The position numbers and the translations under genes were made by a program. The notes beneath the pieces are model-generated. The model saw nothing but the letters and a program-made list of their open reading frames with translations. It did not search any database and had not been told where the DNA came from. From the NCBI GenBank assembly GCA_029532415.1, contig JAQOTA010000047.1, forward strand, positions 1,984,001-2,048,000: 64,000 nucleotides of DNA, read 5' to 3'. Shown piece by piece: positions 57,607 to 64,000 of the stretch; within the stretch, counting starts at the first letter, position 1, and each line of letters opens with the position of its first letter. Source of the DNA: Marasmius tenuissimus. Lineage: Eukaryota; Basidiomycota; Agaricomycetes; Agaricales; Marasmiaceae.

Positions 57607-59376
57607 TTATATTAGCCTTTATAGATGCATGACAAAATGTCGGTCCAATGTTGCCGTTCCGCTTCGTCACCAGCGACAATTTTCAGCTTTGAGACACGGC
57701 TTCAAGCGTATCATTTAGGTGATACAGAGAATCTCAACAGAGTGCAAGCTGTGTCGCGATGAGGTGGTTTGGACTGTGGTAGGATGCATGGTGGTCAATA
57801 GGAAAGGGCGGCGTCTCGTCGCCCTGCAGAGAATAGACTGTGGGAATTATTACAAATCATGACTGTCGCCTGCTTTCACCATTCTTACCCAATGGCAAGG
57901 TCTCTATCTCTTACATCTTACTACTCAAACTCGTGCTCATGAACCGAAAGGAGCTCAAGGAATAACCCGTCCTGAATCGTTCCGGGTTAGATCCACCCGC
58001 GTTGTTCAAACCCGTTTCGATAATTCGCTAAAAGCTGAATTAAATGCGCGCATATCGCTATAGAGGGAAGATGGCGTTGCTGGCACCAGTCAGACGGTAG
58101 CAACAGGTACGTGGCATATGTAGCTCTTGCATGGGGTGATCTTGACCAAATAGACCCTGGATTATGTCTTCAGCCTGGTACCGTTCTCGTCGCTCACCAA
58201 CACCAGCATCGAGCGACAACCTGGTTCAATATTTTTGACCCCGGAGGGCTGAATAACTCTGATCATTTTTACCACTCGCAACCCCGGGATCCAACGACGA
58301 CTTTCGCCAGTTACTCCTTCGACTTCTCTTTGCACCTTTCATACGGCAACAGAAACTACGGAGATCTACGGAAACGACACGGAGCGCTTGCCTATGGAGA
58401 ACGCGGGTCATCGAATTGGTTTCTGGGCTTATACCGATTGGAAGTAGGATTGAAAAAAGATGTAGACATTTAAGAGGTGGTGGGGCTGAATTGGAAGTTG
58501 GGGGCGATAGAAAGACGTTTGGCGAGTGAAGGAGCTCATAGACGCGACGATGGTGGTGGACCAGACAGGCTGGAGGTCAATCGACAAGAGGGGCAATCCG
58601 TGCACAGTTGGGGCTTGGTTTGGAAGGCGGAGAGTCTGACCAGTTCTTGGACAGTATTCAAGGTGCTCGAGACGGATGAGCAGAGGAAGAACGGAACTTT
58701 CAGGTCAACACAAGCGTGGTGCTCACGCTGCTGAGGACGGGTGGCTGCTCGTCGTCTTTTGTCAACGCGTCACGCCGACTGGGAGGTCAGCCCACCCACA
58801 GCGGTATCCTCAGGACTGCCCTCAAATTCTGAATCCGAGAAGAATCAACAAACACGTCGGAGGCCCTAATGCTAGACCAAAGCTATAGAGAGACCACCAG
58901 GTGTGTACATGATAATACATTTCGTTTGTTGATATATTTTACTGACTATACCTGCAATATTTATTAGGACTTGGGTCATACTTGAGCCAGGGACGATATC
59001 CTCTTGATCAAACATCTCAGCTCAGCAGAACTCATTCAATTTGGAGGACTCGACGCAGATCCTTTCTTGCAACATACCAGACGTTTCTTCGTCCCCTACT
59101 CCCTTGTGGGCGTTGTTGGGTGACCACTCATTTGGTGAACCCTGAACGAGAAAGGCCCAAGCACCCGAAGCGATGCATGCTCGAAGTGGCGACGGGGATA
59201 ACAATGGACGGGCCCACGAAGTGGCTCTCTTTGTCCCGGCCCATTGTCACAGTTTCGTGGTACATAAGAGCTGGCTCTTTCGACCAAAACCCGAACATTC
59301 CTCTCTTTCTCCCCCTCCACACTCGTCAATCGCAACACCGAATCGGTCTCTACTTCCTTCCTTTGCCGATATCAAT
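57607..59376. other. Intergenic, no gene supported
   Basis: About 1.77 kb beyond the NmrA array. A 120-codon frame at 58111-58473 and shorter ones show no motif or splice-consistent partner. This marks the end of the tandem array. Confidence 0.4.
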
Positions 59377-61170
59377 ATGTCCAGATCCCACTCCGAAACC
59401 TATCACGAGATTCAAAGCCCACCCCCGAGCGGTCTGGGAGACGACGAACATATTGCTGGAGACGACGAGGATCCTGAGTGGCAAGGTGGCCTGGAGGGTA
59501 CAGGAGACCTTGAGGACGACCAAAACCGACCAGTCGAGGAAGACGATGACGAGGTAGATGAAGTGTCGAGTTCCTCCGAGGAAGAACGTGCGGTAAGTTC
59601 CCCGTTCGTGCCACTAAAAGGATAGTTTTGCTCATCTCCACGTATCTGATAGCCTACGGCAGTTTCCTCCGTTTCTTCGAGAACCAAGAACCGAAGGTCC
59701 AGCAGCACTCGCCACTCCTCCGACTCTACCAAGTACGACCGGGGCCAGCACGCTCTCGTTCGGGATCTCCAACTCAACCTCGGAAAGCAAACGCACCGGC
59801 TTATGCAACTCGAGCTGGATAAAGAATACCTCGAACGAACGGTTTCGTCACAACGTCGGAAGCTCTCTGCCAAAGATGTCGAGATCGGCGAGCTCAACGT
59901 CAATTTGCAGGAGCACAAAGAGGCGGTGGAGACGTACGAAGACGAGCTCGAGGATCTCACCCAGGAGAACGCTGGTCTGAGGAACGACATTCGGGACCAG
60001 GCTGCTACGATTGCCGGGTTGAACGAAGATATCGAAAACCAGATGAAGGAGAACGGGGAGTTGAGGAAGCTGTTTGAGGAGGCGAAGGGGTGGAAGAAGG
60101 AGGTGGAGGAGATGAAGCGGGCGATGGATAAGAAGGATAGGATGTTGATTGAGGAGAGGGTTTCGAAAGCTAGCAAGTCGGCGGAGGTTGTGCAGACTGT
60201 TGCTGAGCTTTTGAAGGTTAAGGAAGAGAATCGGAGTCTGGCTGGAAAGGTGGAGAGTTTGGGGAGGGAGGTTGAGAGGTCGAGGACGGCACCGAAAGCA
60301 ACCGAGACGGACGGGATGAAGGGGAAGGGAAAGGGGAAAGCTCTGGTCATCGACACTACGAGCCTGTCTAGATTGACGAAGACGGATGCTACTTGTTCGT
60401 CGTCCGTGATAGTTCTGGACGTCGGTGAGAAGAACAAGGGCGAGACAATATCGCTTCCTCCGCCAACACCGGTCTTTTCAAGACCATCCACGAGCGCCCC
60501 CATCGTAACTGGGCTCAAGGACAGTCCCACTCGATGTCTCCAACCAATGCAACTTTCCTCCCTCGACTTCACGCGCCTCCTAAATCAACGTACGATCTCA
60601 CGCAACACGTTGGAGCACGAGCTGCTTCAGGTCGCCGATCTCCTCACCTCCCCTTCGCAGGTGCAGGACCCTGCTGCCCTCGAGATGGTGACGAGGCTGA
60701 TCAAAGCTCTAGCTCTGGTCTACTTCATGGTTGAGGAGGACGATGCGCTGATCCGCCGAGCTGAGACCTTGATTTTGGATATCAACGCCGATACGGAAGG
60801 GCACGAACATGTGGATGTCTTCGATGACAGCGACGACGAGGAGTCTGTAGATGAGGACGATGGGAATGTCGGAGTCGCCGAGTTGGCGTCGAAGAACGAA
60901 GGAGAGGTTTCCCTTCCGCTAGCTGGACCGTCAAACGAGGTCGGAAACTTCGTCTTGGAGAAGAAGCCTGGTTCGCCCAGCACGAGGAAAGCAGTCGTTC
61001 CTCGTTCCGATTCTCCGTCACCGTCGCCTGCCTCTCGATTCAGGTCGAAGTTTGACACGCGGAATCGGATTCCTTTGCCTTTACCGATACCGTTGCCAAC
61101 GACACCTTTTAGTTTCAAGTTCACGTCTTTGGCTGGCATGCGTGATGGTGGATTCGGGCAGGATATTTGA
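59377..61170 (+). CDS. Coiled-coil protein of unknown function
   Basis: Two exons: 59377-59592 and 59653-61170, joined by a 60-nt intron. The acceptor TAG at 59650-59652 is chosen because it keeps the frame, while the later CAG does not. The product is about 577 residues. The first 75 residues are acidic (DDEDPEW, EEDDDEVDE). A Ser/Arg patch follows, then a long coiled coil (about residues 115-290, with EYLERTVSSQRRKL and ELEDLTQENAGLRND). After a Lys/Gly run (KGKGKGKA) comes a predicted helical region (NTLEHELLQVADLL) and a second acidic stretch. No catalytic motif, signal peptide or membrane segment. A structural or scaffold role is possible, but this is inference only. Confidence 0.75.
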
Positions 61171-61353
61171 TGACGGGGAGGGCACTCAATTCTTTATTTG
61201 TTGCAGCTTAGTTTTTGCTCAGGCTTCGGACCTTGGCTTCGTTTTTTCGCTTTTACGATACATCAAGCATACACTATGGTACGAACTTGCGCCTGTATAA
61301 CAATTCCTACGCACAAAAGTGTTTTGTGTATACTTGACTGATGCCAAGGAGAG

Positions 61354-64000
61354 CTATGTGAATCTCTGGGAAAACACCCTGAATACCCGTTGTAACACTG
61401 CTAGTCCGCCCTGTCCATCGATACGTCTAGTTTGAGTTATTCTGGTCGTTGTGTCTAGGAGATTTCTGGCGACTAGGTTGCGAAACGTCGCGGCCGATAT
61501 TCTACAGGTTAGTGAGTCATTGCTCCCAATAGTCCTTGCCGCCTCTTCAAAAAACCGTGCCCTCTGTTGTGAACTGACGAGACAGACTTCAAATCTGTTC
61601 CCATTGAATTCTGTTGTGGCTTTCTCTAAATCTCCGTGAGGTAGGATTTTTAACATTGTAGCAAAGCTCCAATTGTCCATCGTACCCGCGGAGAGCGTAG
61701 CAAGTATATCCCAGAACTTGCTCGAGCCCCCTGGTAGTGCGCACGTTCCAAGAAGGGCAATGCAACCGAGACGTAATCCAGATAATTTCCTGTATCGCCC
61801 GCTCCTAGGAAGGATAACTGACCAATCCCCTTCAAAGAACTGGCGTAAATGATTGTAAAATAAGTGCATGCCGTCGTGATTATCTGGTGGTACCATCTAG
61901 AACAATAGCAGGGAGTGTCAAGTGCTGAAACTAGACGACGGTGTTATCGACGCTGCGTACCTTCAGCGAGTTCCACATGTCTTGTAAACAGAGTATGTTA
62001 CCAAGAAGTAGCGTAAACGTAAACCAATTATCAAGGATTCTATTAACATTGGGAACCCGCGAGGGCCGTGTCCTGAAGACATACAGTCAGCAACAAGGAA
62101 TCGCCACCGCCAGTTGGAGTGGTCCTTCTCACAGAGGATCATCTATCCGAAGGCCTAGATCCGGATATTCGAGCTCAATGCAACAGGTGAGGATGGCATC
62201 CTCAGGGTGTGTCGACTCCCGATACCTAATCCCGATTCGATTGGAGTATTCCGGGTCCCTACTATATCGTTATACGCATGGGTGAGTCCATTGTCAGTTA
62301 CCAGGCGAATAGAGAACGTACTGTTCTAGTACCGTATTTAAGTATCCGTACAGGTCGATCTCGGCGACGGCGGACACCAACTCCTCGCTGAGGGTGTAAT
62401 CTCCCACTGAGAAAGCTGACAGTTGTTGAACCATCCTCCAGGGGCCGATTGACCATCGTTCCAACTTCCGATCCGCAAGCTTCATCTGCTCTCCTTGTAT
62501 TTTGCGTCTGAGGGTTGAAATGAACCACCAGGAAAATCCGTCAAGATAGGAACGTAGGCTCATTGGTTGAACATGAAACTCGTGTGAGCGCCGTGCTTCT
62601 CCCAGGAAGTCAGAGAGGGAGGCATGAAGGATCGACACGTTTCCCTTTTGAGGGTCATTGGGAACGTAGAGAACTGAACGTAATTGGGAGAGGAACGTGG
62701 AGCACTGATTCAAGTCGATTTTGAGGAGGGCCGCGATGGCACTCTGACTCCGTGGCCAGCACACATCAAGATTTCGGGGGTGGGGGGTAATCATGAGTTG
62801 TAAAACGGGCAGCAATAGTTGCTTCTGCAAGTCATCACGACCGAAGCGTCGGAGAATGGTGTGGTAAAGCTGGTCGAGATCACTGAGGTCGGGATGTGAT
62901 GTGGTCTCTACCGTGTGAAGAACGCCATCTAATCGTTGTCGCAGATCTGCTAGTGAGGGATTGTTAGCGGTGATGTATTTCATCGCGATTACGACGTAGA
63001 TGAAGTGCCCGTCTGCCTTGCCCACAAGTTTTTCAATTATATGTGAACCTGGCCATGGTCCTGCCACCAATATCTCGGGTTGTGAATCAGAAAGGTGAGC
63101 AAATTCCTTCTTAAGATATTTTCTGATATCACTGTCCGCTTGAGCCCTGAAGCCGCGCATGTCCACGGATTCATGGGATACTAGGACGGCGTGGAAAAAA
63201 TTTCGAATGGTGGATTCAGGACGGCTGAATATCATGAAACACAGTGGCAGGGGTGGGTCAGCGGAAAGAGCGTTGTGAATAATCGATAACAGGGCCTCTT
63301 GTGCCCGACAGGAGCTGATAGTACCAGCGCCACCCATGCATTCATCGAATCCGTCAATGACAACGAGCTTGGGCATATTCTCCCATTGCTTCGCATGTAT
63401 CTGAATGCAAGGCTGGAAAAGTAAGGACTGAAATTGTCCCTCCAAGTTCATTCTCTCCAGTCCGCTCGGATTTTGACGGACAGCATCGTCAATGAGCGAT
63501 GACAACCCGGCCTTTTGGAGCGGCGGCGATGTCGCGAGCTGGTGGGCTAACGTGGGGATGAAAGTATTGAGGGTAGACCGCGAGGTGTCGTTTCGAGAGA
63601 AAAAGAAACTAGCGGCGAGTTGGGATTTCCGGCGAGATATCTCGCAAATGGTCTGGGCGACTGCCGATTTGCCGACCCCTGCTCCTCCGTGAACCCAACA
63701 AGCACGATGTTTTTTCGACGAGTCCTCAATCCAACGACTCAATTTTTCGATGAGGGCGACCCTCGTTCCCTCTAGAACTCCAGTTTGAGTATTGCGAGAG
63801 CTAGAGGAGTGCAATGCGTTCGGAGCAGTGTAGCCAGCAAGGCTATCGACACCTGAGCGCGCAGGCCCTTTGACAATGCTTCTTATGAGAGTTATTCTTG
63901 AGAAGTAGAAGCTACTCACGAGCAGGGTTATTGCAAGTGTTGTGAAAGACATTATTGTTGTAAGTTGCGCTTCGGTCGCCGTAGTTGTTTGTGCTAAAAT
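61354..64000 (-). CDS. NACHT-domain NTPase (STAND family), possibly 5'-partial
   Basis: Predicted signal-transduction ATPase/GTPase of the kind used in fungal non-self recognition and programmed cell death. Exons: 63952-62322, 62261-62133, 62072-61961, 61896-61354; phases fit and give 804 residues from the ATG at 63952. The frame is open upstream to the window edge, so the true start may lie outside. N-terminus: a hydrophobic helix (TLAITLLVSSFYF) that may anchor in a membrane. Walker A is HGGAGVGKSAVAQ (near 63663-63690) and Walker B LVVIDGFDEC (near 63340-63370), followed by a sensor-like FSRPES. No WD40, TPR or ankyrin repeats were recognised at the C-terminus. Convergent with the coiled-coil gene, 183 bases apart. 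Confidence 0.85.

Noticed and set aside
58111..58473. 120-codon plus-strand frame
   Set aside because: No recognisable domain, no paralogue and no supporting context.
59412..60572. 386-codon antisense Ser-rich frame
   Set aside because: Shadow of the coiled-coil gene on the opposite strand; composition is the reverse complement of Glu/Lys-rich codons.

Overview
This window looks like genomic DNA of a mushroom-forming basidiomycete (Agaricomycetes). The evidence is dense multi-exon genes with 35-65 nt GT-AG introns, F-box/leucine-rich proteins, a NACHT NTPase with an N-terminal hydrophobic helix, and a sesquiterpene synthase of the short mushroom type. It also holds Ty1/Copia and Ty3/Gypsy (chromovirus) retrotransposons. 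No bacterial, viral or CRISPR features were seen. Gene models were spliced by eye from reading frames, splice signals and comparison of paralogues inside the window.

Layout. 1-6006: the 5' half of a decayed Copia element on the minus strand, cut by the window edge (leader, gag, a large unrecognised domain, protease, start of integrase). 6007-6521: the 3' tail of a chromovirus pol. 6950-13445: a complete but inactivated chromovirus with 380-bp LTRs and a 5-bp target duplication. 13446-14209: CpG-poor sequence. 14210-45323: two inverted copies of a cassette made of a long multi-exon gene of unknown function converging on an NmrA-like reductase gene (14210-20443 and 38646-45323). Between the arms lie an unknown protein, two F-box genes, an S10 serine carboxypeptidase, a sesquiterpene synthase, a second NmrA-like gene and a secreted pepsin-like aspartic protease. 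46352-57398: paralogues of the unknown protein and of one F-box gene, then a run of four more NmrA-like genes. The last of these is a pseudogene, and two decayed F-box 3' ends are interleaved. 59377-61170: a coiled-coil protein. 61354-64000: a NACHT NTPase.

The dominant theme is gene-family expansion. Seven NmrA-like copies share a four-exon structure of about 312 codons. At least five of them have a CGG-N7-CCG-like palindrome, or a close derivative, about 195-240 bp upstream of the start; the other two have decayed sites at the same distance. Both copies of the long gene carry a single-base homopolymer frameshift, each at a different place. Nonsense changes in both retrotransposons are almost all TGA, consistent with deamination of methylated CpG (CGA to TGA). 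The CpG loss appears to spill into the first exon of the nearest NmrA-like gene. The sesquiterpene synthase and neighbouring oxidoreductase-like genes could form a small secondary-metabolism locus, but no P450 or transporter was recognised, so this is only a hypothesis.
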